Assembly: GCF_000687475.1 (NCBI RefSeq)
Contig: NC_057319.1
Span: 5,012,001 to 5,076,000, forward strand
DNA from: Ustilaginoidea virens
Taxonomy: Eukaryota; Ascomycota; Sordariomycetes; Hypocreales; Clavicipitaceae
Length of the DNA stretch: 64,000 nt
Direction: 5' to 3'
Shown: positions 31,820-42,797 of the stretch, piece by piece
Layout of the letters: each line of letters begins with the position of its first letter
Numbering within the stretch: position 1 is the stretch's first letter
Notes under the pieces: model-generated
Databases searched by the model: none
Seen by the model: only the letters and a program-made list of their open reading frames with translations
What the model was told of the DNA's origin: nothing
Position numbers and translations under genes: made by a program

Positions 31820-32965
31820 GCTCGCGGTGCGCGGCGGGAACCTGGCGGGCGGGCGGGGAAGTGGGTTTATGGGTTAGGCGGGCGGGAGCGGATGGCTGCG
31901 CGTCGGCAAAGGTGTCGTCGGCAAAGGTGTCTTCAGAAAATGGTTGTCGTCGGCGCTGTTGGGGATGCTGCGTGCGAGGGTAGATATAGTCTCAGGCATC
32001 GTGGGAATCGCCGAGGTCAGATTGGCGTCCTGGGAGGGAACGGAGTTGGATAAACTCCGGGGCGTGCGCTTGCAGCGTGAACGAGGAAGGCGTGAGACGA
32101 GCAAAGGCGTGAGACGGGCCAAGGTGCCACTGCCAGCACGACGAGCGGAGTAACATGGACAGAGACAATAAAGAGCCGTCGACTGGACCCCTTGGGTAGG
32201 TACCGGACCTAACCAGGCAAGCTGAGCATAACAGGTTCCCTGTACCTCCGTAAGCAGCCCCTTTTCCGCCCCTTTTCTCCAGCAGCTTGCGGCTGTCGGA
32301 GGACATATGCCGCTGTTGATCAGCGCATTACTCGATATAATTATGCTAGGCTATAGGCGTATTCTTGTTAATGGTCGTAATCTTCTTGCTTTAACCTTTT
32401 TAGCATAATATTATTGTGCCATTGGTAGTAATCGTCAGCATATATCTATTGAATATTAGGGGTACGGTTAGTGATAGCTTTATCTTAGGCTTAACGTTGA
32501 ATCGGTCGCGTCTGCTGCCAGGATAGATGACAGATGACAGATGCCCTGACGTGAAGTAGCCAAATGCGCCTCGTCTACTCCGTACTCCGCACCGACCCTT
32601 ACTATAGTCATAGTCTCCAGACGGCTGTTGGTGGCTTTTCTGTCCGGCAGCGACAGAAAACCTCTTGCTTCTTTGACAACGGCCTCGTACGTTGCCGGAC
32701 CCCCGGGGTACTAGGCACCATGGCGCCAAGCAGGTGCGTCCGTCCCTAGTGTTAGTCACCAGCTGGAATGTATGCGAGCTCTGAAAAAGACACGGCAGGT
32801 GCACTCTGCTGTCCCGTCGCAGACATTTTCTGGGCTTTTCCAGGCTTTCTCATCGCAGTGCAGTATAGTATACATGTATACTGCGATACATCTTGTAGGA
32901 TTGATGCGAATAAAGCATTGTACGTGCCGAGTACCTCGGCCACCATCCGGGACGCGCGGGCACGG

Positions 32966-32988
32966 TACGGAGTACGGAGTACTCCGTA
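32966..32988. repeat. Palindromic cluster of TACGGAGTA nonamers
   Basis: Three overlapping nonamers (two TACGGAGTA and one TACTCCGTA) make a 23-bp sequence. Its right part, TACGGAGTACTCCGTA, is a perfect 16-bp palindrome. Confidence 0.85.
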
Positions 32989-33165
32989 CTCGGCGGGTAC
33001 TAGTCCTGACCCTGACCCACCTTGACCGTGCCCGTTTTGGTAGCGGGGTGGCTGGAGGCCGCCAAAACTTGCTCCCGTGGGTCTCGGTCCCGACGCACAA
33101 AAAAAAAATCAAGTCCTAGTTGGAGGTAGGTACATAGGTACCTGGTATCTACGGACGCAGGCAAC

Positions 33166-33175
33166 AAAAAAAAAA
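33166..33175 (-). terminator. Pol III terminator candidate for tRNA-Ile
   Basis: Ten T on the minus strand, about 30 nt past the tRNA 3' end. A shorter T4 lies nearer, at about 33184-33187. Oligo-T is the standard RNA polymerase III stop signal. Confidence 0.6.
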
Positions 33176-33206
33176 TTCCCGGAAAAGCATCGAGGAACGA
33201 TTCTTG

Positions 33207-33290
33207 TGCTCCCGGCAGGGCTTGAACCTGCGGCCTCCGCATCACCAACGTTTATTAGTACGAAGCTCTAACCAACTGAGCTACGGAAGC
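33207..33290 (-). tRNA. tRNA-Ile (AAT anticodon), with short intron
   Basis: The 84-nt minus-strand sequence folds as a tRNA. Acceptor GCTTCCG pairs with CGGGAGC with discriminator A. The D arm is GCTC...GAGC. Anticodon stem TCGTA pairs with TGCGG (two G-U pairs). The T arm is GCAGG-TTCAAGC-CCTGC. The loop begins CTAATA, giving anticodon AAT. Seventeen bases lie between the two halves of the stem, so about ten are an intron after position 37. Internal A and B box sequences (TAGCTCAGTTGG, GGTTCAAGCC) are good. Confidence 0.9.
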
Positions 33291-33659
33291 TTTTCCTGTC
33301 ATGCGAGTGAGTGGCAGCTAGCACAGGCCATGCTGCTTATCAGCTGGCTGCAGAGCCGACCCGGGACTCCTTTCGTCTGTGCCGGCGGGCGTCGGTGCTG
33401 GTGCTGGCTCGTCACTTCAATCATGTACTGGAGCCCTGGGATGGGTCGCCGTCTCCGAAACGGATGCCTATGCCCATGCGAGCGGCCCAGTCTTGCGGGA
33501 AGGTGATTTTACGAGTCGGGCACTACTGGTGTTGATGTCGTCGGTTGGGCAGTAGTGCCGGCGTGATTCACTGCTTACAGTAAGATTTCTTTTCCACCCG
33601 ATTATTCTAGAATTTCTGCCCTTTTTCTTGTTCTTGTTCTTCTTCTTCTTATTAGTATT

Positions 33660-33691
<32 letters not shown>

Positions 33692-34663
33692 CATTTGCGC
33701 CGACTAGAGAGCACTCATGGTAAGTATCGCCGGGAGCCAATGTACACGAATGTGGCTTGTGACTGGTATCCAGAGTCGTTGCTTGGATTTTATAAAACGT
33801 CCGTGTGTGGAAATACTCCAATAAAGCGAGGCACGGCGGAATGGCCGCTCTCTTGTGCTGAGACTCGTTTGAATAATCTGTCTTTCCATGCGACGCCATA
33901 TTCATATTCGAGGCGGCGCTAGTTCCATCGTCGACGCGCATATGCGCACGCCTTCAAGTATCGACGCCTTCAAGTATTGCCGAGGCATACGGTACATACG
34001 CGCACTGGATGATCTCGAGCCCGCGCCTAGAGTCGACAGGGATAGAGGATGCAAATGCCGAGTCTCCAGCGCTCAAGATCGAAACCGAGCCTTTTCCGCT
34101 TGGCTCCTCGTTGAAAGGGTCTCGAAAATATTGCCAGCTTCGCTCGCTGACCATGCGGGTCGGAAACCGGTATCGACAATGTTTCTTTGTCGGAACGTAC
34201 AGGGCATATAGCGTAACGGAGTTTGAAATGGGACAGGCGAGGACGTTTGTCCCCGGGCATTTCCCCATCGTTCGTCTTCAGGTGTCGTATCTATGGGATT
34301 GTGCTCAGGGACCGCCAGCCTTCTACTGACTGCCTACCCTAGGCCGGTACAACCATTTTCGACTGGCTGGGGCGTCAACCGTCGGCAGACTTGCGATGGC
34401 TCAAGTCTAAAACAATGGTGTTGTTGCATGCATGCCTCAGCCCTTGATGACGTAAGGCGCTGTACATGTCGTATCTTGGGTACCCCGTACCTGGACCGGA
34501 ACCCCGCTATCCGTGTGGCGTTGCCAAGCCCCGGCCATCGGCGCGTCAGTCACGTGGCGCAAGGCCCCTCCCCCTCCTCATGACCCCTCCAAGCCCCTCA
34601 ACTCGCCAGAACTTTTTCTCGTCGCTGTGCCGTCCATTCGCCATCGAGACACACACCAGCATC
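33291..34663. other. Intergenic, 5' of aspartyl-tRNA synthetase
   Basis: About 1.4 kb without a supported gene. It has a pyrimidine-rich tract followed by (TTTA)n at about 33659-33686. The 3' part is the promoter and leader of the synthetase gene. Confidence 0.6.
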
Positions 34664-36557
34664 ATGGAAGAGTCGAGCGCTCCCACGTCAAAGAAGGGCG
34701 CCAAGAAGGCCGAGGCCAAGGCCAAGAAGGAGGCCCTCAAAGCCCAGCGTGCCGCCGAGCTCGCCGCCGCCACCGCCGCCGCCAGTCTCGAGGACGACCC
34801 CGCCCAGGACAACTACGGCAACAGGCTGACCACGACCTCGGCCTTCAGCCCGGACGCCCAAGAGGTCGAAATCCGCGCCATTGACGAGACCTGCCACGGA
34901 AAGACGGTCGTCGTGCGCGCGTGGCTCCAAAAGTCCCGCGTGCAGAGCGCCAAGATGGGCTTTGTCGAGCTCCGCAAGGGCGGCAACTGGGACATTCAGG
35001 GCGTCGTCATGGCCTCCGAGGCGGAGCCCCTGGTCAGCCGCCGCATGGTCAAGTGGGTGGCCGGCATCAGCCCCGAGAGCTTCGTGGCCGTCGAGGCCAA
35101 GGTGGTGCGGCCCCTCGAACCCGTCAAGAGCTGCCGCGTCTCGGGGTTCGAGCTCCACATCACAAAGTGCTTCGTGCTCGCGTCGGCTCCCGCCATGCTC
35201 GGCATGACCATGGGCGCCGCCAGCCGGCCCATTGTCGACTTTAGCGACGACAGCGCCCCGCCCGCGGATGCCGACGCCTGCAAAGCCGCCGAGGCCGCCG
35301 CCGCCGAGGCCGCCGCCCCGGCCGCGAGCATGCTCACCCATCTCGACAACATTGCCATGCACAAGCGCGCTCCCGTTCAGCAGGCCATTGCGGTACGTCG
35401 GGGACGTCGCTGGCGGGGGACCCCGCTGATCCGGCACAAGCGCTGACACGCCACAACCAGGACATCCGCATCCAAGTCAAGAGGCTCTTTCGCTCGTACC
35501 TCGAAGCCCGCCGCTTCAAGGAATTTGAGCCGCCGTGCCTCATCGGCGCCGCTTCCGAGGGCGGCGGAAACGTCTTTCGGCTGAGGTATTTCGGCGACGA
35601 GGCCTTTCTCGCCCAGTCGCCCCAGTTCTACAAGCAATTCGAGATTGCAGGAGGCAGGGAGCGCGTCTTTAGCATAAGCCCCGTCTTTAGGGCCGAAAAC
35701 TCCAACACGCCGAGGCACATGACCGAATTTACAGGGCTCGACGTTGAGATGGAAATCAACGACTCCTACACCGAAGTTCTTTCCATACTCGAGGGTGTGC
35801 TGCTGTCCATTTTCCGCGGAATCCAAGGTCAGTAGTCCCCCCCCCGTAGCAGCTCCCAAGATACCCCCACCCCATCCATCCATCCATCCATCCATCCATC
35901 AGAACGACGTTTGCCGATTTCGTGTTTTTTTTTTGTAACCGCTTCTCCCGCCGAAACACAGAGCAATGCGCGGACGAGATCGAAACCGTTCGATCCGTCT
36001 ACCACTCGGAACCGCTGCTCCTCCCCGAGCCAGGCCAAGAAGTCCGCCTCACCTTTGCCGAGGCGCAAAAGCTCCTGCGAGAGGAAGGCCCCCCCGAGTT
36101 CGCAAACGTACGCGACGACGAGGACATGAGCACCCCCCAGGAAAAGGCCCTCGGCCAAGTCGTGCGCGCCAAGTACAAGACGGACTTTTACGTCATTGAC
36201 AAGTTCCCCGAGACGGCGCGGCCGTTCTACGCCAAGCTCGACGACGCCGGCACCACGGTAGGAGACGGCGTCCGCGTCACCAACGCCTTTGACATGTTCA
36301 TCCGCGGGCAGGAGGTGCTCTCCGGCGGCCAGCGAATCCACGACCCGGTCGAGCTCGAAGCCCGCATCCGCGCCAAGGGCGTTGACCCCAAGAGCCCCGG
36401 CATCAAGGAGTACCTGACGACGTTTCAGCAGGTCGGTGTGCCGCCGCACGGCGGAGGCGGCATCGGCCTCGACCGCGTGGTGGCCTGGTTCCTGGGGCTG
36501 CCGAGCGTGCACCTCGCGGCGTATTATCCCCGCACGCCCAAGAGACTGCTGCCGTGA
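34664..36557 (+). CDS. DPS1: Aspartyl-tRNA synthetase, cytosolic (class II)
   Basis: Charges tRNA-Asp with aspartate in the cytosol. Three exons (34664-35392, 35461-35827, 35962-36557) give 563 aa, typical for the eukaryotic cytosolic enzyme. A Lys/Ala-rich N-terminal extension (about residues 8-45) is followed by an OB-fold anticodon-binding domain (VVVRAWLQKSRVQ). The class II catalytic core then has motif 2 in SISPVFRAENSNTPRHMTEF, the flipping/aspartate region LDVEMEIND, and motif 3 in GGIGLDRVVAWFLGL, ending in PRTPKRLLP as in yeast and human homologues. Introns are GTACGT...CCAG and GTCAGT...ACAG, both keeping phase; the second carries (ATCC)n. An in-frame upstream Met (34466) is unlikely, because the basic extension starts at the chosen Met. 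Confidence 0.96.
35872..35900. repeat. (ATCC)n tetranucleotide in DPS1 intron 2
   Basis: About seven CCAT/ATCC units in the 134-bp intron 35828-35961. Confidence 0.9.
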
Positions 36558-37544
36558 GGTATCCAACTTTTTTCAAGAAGGGAGAATTCTGCAGGTGTCA
36601 TGCCTTGCAGAGTGCGGAGAGGATGTAGGAAGCATGGGGAACACTCGGGGGGGGGAAGGAGTAAGCTGGCGATATACACGGACGCTACGGCTCAAAGCAG
36701 TGGCCATTGGGGGGAAGGAGGTTGAATTTCAGTGAACCATAAGACGATTCGCACATGGCAGGTTGGGCAAAGGTGACGTCTGGGGCGAGTGGTTGGTCGA
36801 CGCCGTCGCCTCGCGGCCAAGCTCGCGGCCAAGCTCGCTACCATCCAGCCTCCTTGGCTTCGGCTTCACCCGCGCACCCCGTGCGTCCAACCGGGCAAGA
36901 TGGCGAAACGCTTCCCCGCGCCCAGGTCGATAGATGGTGCAGTAAAAGTCCCTAGACGGATATATGCCGCATGTTGGTGTAGGCCGCCTCCGTTCCTCCC
37001 GGCCGCGCAACTCCAAGCCATCGCTCCCACTCCCTCACCCCTTGTCCGTGATACCACGAGCGGGCAGGCACGTCAAGCCTGTGTGGCCCCCGTGAAAAGT
37101 GTCGTGCAACCGGCTCAGCAGCCACATGCCCTTGCTGCTGCTTCCGCCCAGCCCGTGCATGCATGTCCTTTGAATACCCGGATCTACAGTACACGCACGG
37201 CGGCTCACCCGCTCCACACGGACGACTGACCATCAAGGGCACGCCAGCCCGAGGAATCTGTACGGACCCCACGGGGGGGGGTTGGGGGGTGATATCAAAT
37301 AATCTTGGCGAGATGTTTGAGCTGCCTGCGTAGCACGTGGGATTGATACATATTCATATATACAGCCCTCACCACGCACGAGCCACGGACCGAAGAAGCA
37401 TAAAGAACGACAAGCCACTCACTCACTTATTTGTCCACAGGTAAATAATACACCAGCATCTCTAGGGAGGAGTGTCATCTAGGTCAAGCCAGTAAGTACG
37501 GAGTAAGGTCATCCAGGTCGAGGAAAAAGCAAAAAGTGAATCCT
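36558..37544. other. Intergenic, nothing recognised
   Basis: About 1 kb downstream of the synthetase gene. A TACGGAGTA nonamer is at 37497-37505. No gene or structured RNA is seen apart from the adjacent tRNA. Confidence 0.55.
37524..37535 (-). terminator. Pol III terminator candidate for tRNA-Pro
   Basis: Two T5 runs on the minus strand (37531-37535 and 37524-37528), 10-20 nt past the tRNA 3' end. Confidence 0.65.
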
Positions 37545-37635
37545 GGGTCGCGCCGGGGATTGAACCCGGGACCTCTCGCAAGCTAAGCTCGGGGTGTGAC
37601 CCTAAGCGAGAATCATACCACTAGACCACGCGACC
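37545..37635 (-). tRNA. tRNA-Pro (AGG anticodon), with intron
   Basis: Minus-strand gene. Acceptor GGTCGCG pairs with CGCGACC. A box is TGGTCTAGTGGTAT. Anticodon stem CTCGC pairs with GCGAG around loop TTAGGG...T, so the anticodon is AGG. T arm is CCGGG-TTCAATC-CCCGG. About 19 extra bases (TCACACCCC...TTAGCT) between position 37 and 38 are an intron, the canonical site in eukaryotic tRNA genes. The body matches fungal tRNA-Pro closely. Confidence 0.92.
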
Positions 37636-38024
37636 GCACGTGATGAATCACGCTTTGTTGTAGACAGGGAATGATATTTTGGCTCAAGTGTGCTTGTGCA
37701 ACAAGTGTTAGGGAGCTTGGATGGTTGACGTCTTTGTGCGTGTGCCCCAACTCCCCATTTGGGGCTTTTCGGAAGCTCTCGTGCAAAGTGTCACGTAGAC
37801 GCAGAGCGGAAGCTGTTTCACATACTGCCTGTCATTGTTCCAGGCGTCCTTGCGCTCTTGGTTCGACAGCGAGTGCAGTGTTCAGCAACCAGCACTCTCG
37901 AGGCATCGACACACGTCTCAACGCATCCTTTTACACTAATCTACTGGGGGAGCCATGGGGCGTCCAAAGACATTTATTCAAGTAGTAGAAACGCCCTCGA
38001 GGCCAGCGGGCGCTGATTCTGCGC
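37636..38024. other. Short intergenic region
   Basis: 389 bp between tRNA-Pro and the 3' end of the GH47 gene. Nothing recognised. Confidence 0.55.
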
Positions 38025-39839
38025 TCATCCGTGACGGATCCTGAGCGGATGCGCCTCGGTGTTGAAGACAAAAGTGGTCTTGCCGTACCCCTGGAAATGA
38101 ACCTTGCCCTCCCCCGCAAACGTCAGGTACGCGTACTTGAGCGTCTCGGCCAAGAAGAAGCTCTCCATGAAATTCTCCTTGGTCCCGCCGTCCGGCTTGG
38201 TCACGTCGTCCAGGATGGCGAAGCCGGATCCGGCCCTGCAGCGATCGCGGATGGTGGTGAATGCGCTCCACACCATGTCCTGGTACTTGGGGTAGCCCGT
38301 CACCCGGTACGCGTAGTACAAGCTCTCGATGGTTTCGGGACGCAGGGCGTAGTCGGCCAGCCGGGTCCAGAAGCCGGCCTTCTTGTACGACTCGGCATAC
38401 TCGGCGGGGACGGTGCGGTTCGCGTCCGTCGCCCAGCGGAAGAGCTCGGGCCCGATGCCGGACGCGGTCCCCTTGTACGTCTCGTAGTAGGACTCTGCGA
38501 GGGCGAGCCCAAAGTCGACGTACTTGGCATCGCCGAGGAGGACGCCGCCGAGGATGAAGTTGCCGCCTACAAAGGAAGCCACTAAAAACGAACGGCGTTA
38601 GCGGGGACGCGCCGGGCGCCGGGGGACACGCAGGCAGCGCACTTACAGTGGCCGGACGCGGGGATGATCTGCGTGCCGTTGTACGCAGCCAGAAATGTCA
38701 GGTCGGGGCGCGACGTGGGATGGGAAGCAAGGTGCTTGATGGAGGATTCGGCGGCCGCCACCCAGCGGTCCTTGTAGTGGCCAAACTCGTCGGGGTCGTA
38801 CAGGTACATCTTGATGAGGTACTCGTAGTAGCTGTCCGTGCCGCCGCCCCAGCTGCCAAACTGGCTGCGGAACTTGCCGTCCTTGATGCCGAGCTCGTTG
38901 CCGACCAGGCCGGGGAACGACTCCGGCAAGCCCTGTGGCTCGGTGAGGTACTTCTCCGCCTTTTGGGCGAGCTGGGCGTACGTCTTGTTGCCGGTCAAAT
39001 CGCTCAGGCGCGTCCACTCGAGAACCAGGGTGCCGATTCCAGCGGGGCCGTTGGATTCGGATCCGTTGATGCGAGGCTTGGGGTTCAGGTAGATGGTGCC
39101 GTCGGGGATCCCGGTTGGCGTGCTAAAGGCAATGCTGAGGCTGTTTCCGAGGATCTGCGCCTGCTTGAGAAGCCTGCCGACGAGTTTGCGGTCGCGGTTG
39201 GTGGTGAGCAGGTCCTTGTATGGGCCAGTCAAGAGATCGTAGCCTTTCTTGCAGGATACCATGTCAGCCGTGCTTGGCGAGCGAGCGTGCGTGCGTGCGT
39301 GCGTGCGCGCGCGTGTTTTTGTCACTCGGGAAGGGGGCATCGCAAGCTCACCAGCGAGTAATCCGCCGAGGTAGCGAATGTTTGACTCAAACAGCGAAAT
39401 TTCGGAATTCACCTCCTGGGTCGTGGTGAAGTCCACCGTGGAGGCGAATTCGAGAATCTGGCTCACCGTTTCGCCCTCCTCCATGACGATGGCGGTACTC
39501 AACGAGTCTATGGCGGTGACGCCCCAGCCGTTCCTGCATTCTGCCCATTAGAACCAGACTCGACCGACGTAGGAGTTGGCCTAGCGGCCGCCGGAGAAAA
39601 AAAAAAAAAAAAAAAAAAACCATGCCTCACCTGTCGTCGTAAAAGGAATTGTTGAGGGGCAGCAGAGAATCATGACGAAACGCATGGTCGTAGTACCCCT
39701 TCCAAGCCGTCCGGAAAGCATCTCGAACTTGGGAGGCCTTTTCCGCATCGGGCTTGTACAGGGGTTGTTTCCACGGGCCGCTGGCGAGCACCGGGCTAAG
39801 GAGCAAAGCCGCAAACGCGAACTGGCTGATAAATGGCAT
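38025..39839 (-). CDS. Secreted class I alpha-1,2-mannosidase (GH47)
   Basis: Trims alpha-1,2-linked mannose from N-glycans. Four exons (39839-39631, 39533-39352, 39243-38647, 38581-38025) give 514 aa, normal for secreted fungal GH47. A signal peptide (MPFISQFAFAALLLSPVLAS) starts the protein. Family blocks follow in order: FRTAWKGYYDHAFRHDSLLP, NGWGVTAIDSLSTAIVM, FESNIRYLGGLLAGYDLL, FGSWGGGTDSYYEYLIKMY, ALRPETIESLYYAYRVTG, MESFFLAETLKYAYL and the C-terminal VFNTEAHPL, whose Thr binds calcium. The catalytic acidic residues in these blocks are present. Introns 1 and 3 have standard ends. Intron 2 joins GTGAGC to an AAAG acceptor, which is weak but preserves frame and conserved sequence. Lack of a membrane anchor suggests a secreted enzyme rather than the ER/Golgi type. 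Confidence 0.94.
39290..39315. repeat. (CGTG)n/(CG)n tract in GH47 intron 2
   Basis: Tetranucleotide CGTG repeats grading into CGCG within the 108-bp intron 39244-39351. Such alternating purine-pyrimidine DNA can adopt Z-form. Confidence 0.75.
39597..39619. repeat. 23-bp poly-A/T homopolymer in GH47 intron 1
   Basis: T run on the coding strand inside the 97-bp intron 39534-39630, directly after the donor region. Confidence 0.9.
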
Positions 39840-40396
39840 GTTGGGCTACGGAGCCGGCTGTGCGGGAAGTGATGATGGGATCAAAAGGTTCAGGATTTGA
39901 GCCCGGCAGTTCTGTAGTCATGGCCGAGGAAACCAGGGTCACGGCTGCTTCTTATAGCACTTGCCCATGCCCAGGGCCGCGGCCGATGGTTGAGACATGG
40001 AAACGGACGTGGATGCCACCCTTGTCTGGGGGCGTGACGGACGTGACGGACGACGCCATCCCTCGTGTCTTTTCTCGTGTCTTTTGCCGCCAGGGGTCGC
40101 CATGGGAAATGGCGCAGACCAGGGTTGACGGACTAGGCATTGCATCTCGGCAAGACAAGAAGAACTGTCCAGCAGGCTGGCCTTGCTGCATCCTATGAAG
40201 GCGCTGGCCAGCCGAGTTGTCACCGTATTAGGTAGGTGGCTGCATAATTAGCTTGCGCATGAGAGTCGTAGTGTCGCAGTGTGAGTCCGTCCTCCTCTGT
40301 TGACCGCGCAGTCGGTCGACGAGGGAATCCGCGCCGCCGATCCATGGCAAGTGGGATGCAAGGGGCTCTCGGCCACTGGCAACATGAAGTCCTGAT

Positions 40397-40428
40397 GCAG
40401 GTGTGCAGGTGTGCAGGTGTGCAGGTGT
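40397..40428. repeat. (GCAGGTGT)4 tandem repeat
   Basis: Four exact copies of an 8-bp unit in intergenic DNA. Confidence 0.9.
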
Positions 40429-40684
40429 CTTGAGGTTGTGATGGGGACAATCACCAAGAATAAACAGCGGTTGAAAAGGAGATTATCTCATCAACAGATT
40501 ACATACATACGTCGCTGCAGGAGCACGGAGGGTAGGGCTTAGAAGGACATCAAGGTGGGTCCAGCAGCACTAGGCTGGTCCTTGGTCCCTGGTCCCCGCC
40601 AATAACCACGATTGAGTCTAAAGTTGGTTAGAAATTTCAAACATTATTTTCTGTATATACAGGAGAAAACTCTCAAGTACCAAG

Positions 40685-40740
40685 CACCAAGCACCAAGCA
40701 CCAAGCACCAAGCACCAAGCACCAAGCACCAAGCACCAAG
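40685..40740. repeat. (CACCAAG)8 minisatellite
   Basis: Eight perfect copies of a 7-bp unit, preceded by a degenerate half-unit. Intergenic. Confidence 0.92.
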
Positions 40741-41280
40741 CCAATAAAAAATTCCGCACCTCGACTGAGAAATTTCCCGTATTGCAGCTGCTGGCTGGTA
40801 CATAGCAGAACCCAGATCCCACAGATCCGCCGAGTCCGAGTTCGAATCAAGCAGCCCGCACGGCTGTGTGAAATTGCACCAGACACCCCCCCCCCCTCCA
40901 CCCCCCCTCTGGGTCCAGTGGAGGGAGATGGGAGTTTCCAACTTACCAGGCACAAGGTACTCCGTACTTGGCTCAGGTTCATACATCCAATGCATCCATC
41001 ATCAAGCAGCCACGCAGCCACGCAGCCATCGCATCTTCTCCCACAAGCACCACCACTGCGGCATCATCATCATCGCGCAGAATCAACCATGAAAGGCCAA
41101 TGAAGTGTGCAGCATCAAATCTTGCAGGCGTCCCGTGCGGGGCTAGTCCCGCCATCCGAACCGTAAATACATAGCCCGCAAGCCGACCTGTGATTGAAGC
41201 CTCTGCACGGATGCGGCGTCGCTTCCAGCCGCCCACGCAGGCCGCCATGAGCCATCGCCGCCATGACCCGCCGCCGCCAT

Positions 41281-41314
41281 CTGCTTGTACGAGTCAGCTG
41301 CTTGCACGAGTCAG
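41281..41314. repeat. 17-bp tandem duplication
   Basis: CTGCTTGTACGAGTCAG followed directly by CTGCTTGCACGAGTCAG. The one difference is a T/C transition. Confidence 0.88.
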
Positions 41315-42797
41315 CTGAAGGGCCGCAGGTTGCACCCCTGTTCCTCCAGCCTTGGCTCCCGCGAGCTGCATAGGCCAGCAATGGCCGCATGGTGGTTCAT
41401 GTCCGTCTTGATGCTCCGACGTTTCCGGATGCCGGCAGCCTCTGTACGCGAAGATGCAATTCACAGCATCAAAAGAGTCAACCTCCCGGCCAGAGTCGGT
41501 CATCATGTGATAGCAAAACTCCCCGCTGTCCCTATGTTCAAAGAAGCCTCGCCCGATACCCGGCCGACACCCGCGACTTCCTTCCGAAGCAGCAGCAAGG
41601 TTTCGCCCATCAGAGTCTAAGTCGGACGAGCGGCTCTGCTGGCGTGGACTCCCGTCATGTCCGTGCAATTCAGACCATCGCCCACGGCTGTTGGACGGAG
41701 GGCACAGAATTGCAGGGCTTCTCTTTGAGGTGTCCATCACGGAGAAGGAGAGCTTATTTCAGTCGGTAAATCATTGTCATATAAGACCATGGTTTATGAA
41801 CAGGCCCGCGTCAAGAGTTGTCGATTTACTGGTCCTACGCCCCTTGATAGTAGCCGCGCTCTTCAACATCTCATGTCTGTTCCTTCAGGTAGCCGTGGAT
41901 CTGCTTAGGCGACCCGATACAAGGGACAAGTGTCTTACGACCTACAAGATGCACCAAGACGAGGTGCTTGACTTCCAAGCGATGGACTAACAACACGAGA
42001 ATGTGACGTGCTTGTCGTTGACAAAACTCAATGTCGGCGTCAAACTCAGACCGCGCTTAGCATGCGGATCCCAAAATTCGTCGGATTTCGCGCTTTCGCT
42101 TTAGACTTTGGGAGGCTGCGCCGCCTGCTGCAAGGCCGCATTCAATACCCAGGATCAGAAATCATCCTCGGGTGTTTGACACAAAGCAGCCACAGAAATG
42201 GGACATCTTTGGGACAGCCTGAGTCAAGGAACCCCCCCCCTCGCCCGAGTGATCCATACGCCAGATGGTTTCGCGTTGCTTCGGGAGGCTGTCGTGACCA
42301 CAGCCGACCCAGTTGGTGAACCAGTTGGCGGCCCAGAATCGAGACTCTGTCTTTGCGGTTCTTGAAAAAGGCCATATTTTTGCCTTTGGTCAGACCTGCT
42401 GTAAGGCGCAGCGCGGATGGAGGACCCATCTGAGACGCACCGCAGCGGTGCGATTTTTCTGTCTTGCTCCCTTGGAAGCGGAAGCATATCGATGCTACGG
42501 TAGAGCCCAATTGGGTTTGGAGAGGCATCGTAGGGTGACGAAACTGGGGCAGAAAGATGCGGCGTCTCGTGGGATATATATATATATAAGATCAATCCGC
42601 CTCCGCCTCCGCCTCTTACCCTGTCCGCCCGGGAAGTTCTCGATCCAAGGCTCGTACACTTCGAGAGCATAGAGTGAAGAGCTCGCTTGGTCCGCTGCGA
42701 CGAGAACACGCCATTGACCGGCACCTACACTGCACCGGGAAGCAGCCCGCGCCTGGGAAGCCCCCCCATCCGTCGCCCCCATCCGTCGCGAGCCACG

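Larger units (their letters stand above)
31820..33206. other. Intergenic with AT-rich island and TACGGAGTA motifs
   Basis: No gene. Roughly 32330-32510 is strikingly A+T- and TA-rich relative to its surroundings and has no open frame. Nonamer TACTCCGTA occurs at 32576-32584, and a cluster of three overlapping copies forms a palindrome at 32966-32988. Confidence 0.6.
39840..42797. other. Large intergenic region with minisatellites
   Basis: About 3 kb between divergent genes with no supported gene. It contains (GCAGGTGT)4 at 40397-40428, (CACCAAG)8 at 40685-40740, C-rich runs near 40886-40908, TACTCCGTA at 40958-40966, a 17-bp tandem duplication at 41281-41314 and (TA)n at about 42575-42588. 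Frames of up to 148 codons are open but have no family resemblance. Confidence 0.6.

Noticed and set aside
33207..37635. Functional link between tRNA genes and the aspartyl-tRNA synthetase gene between them
   Set aside because: The tRNAs are for Ile and Pro, not Asp; dispersed tRNA genes make such proximity unremarkable.
40841..40865. GTTCGAATC resembling a tRNA T-loop
   Set aside because: No acceptor, D or anticodon arm can be formed around it.
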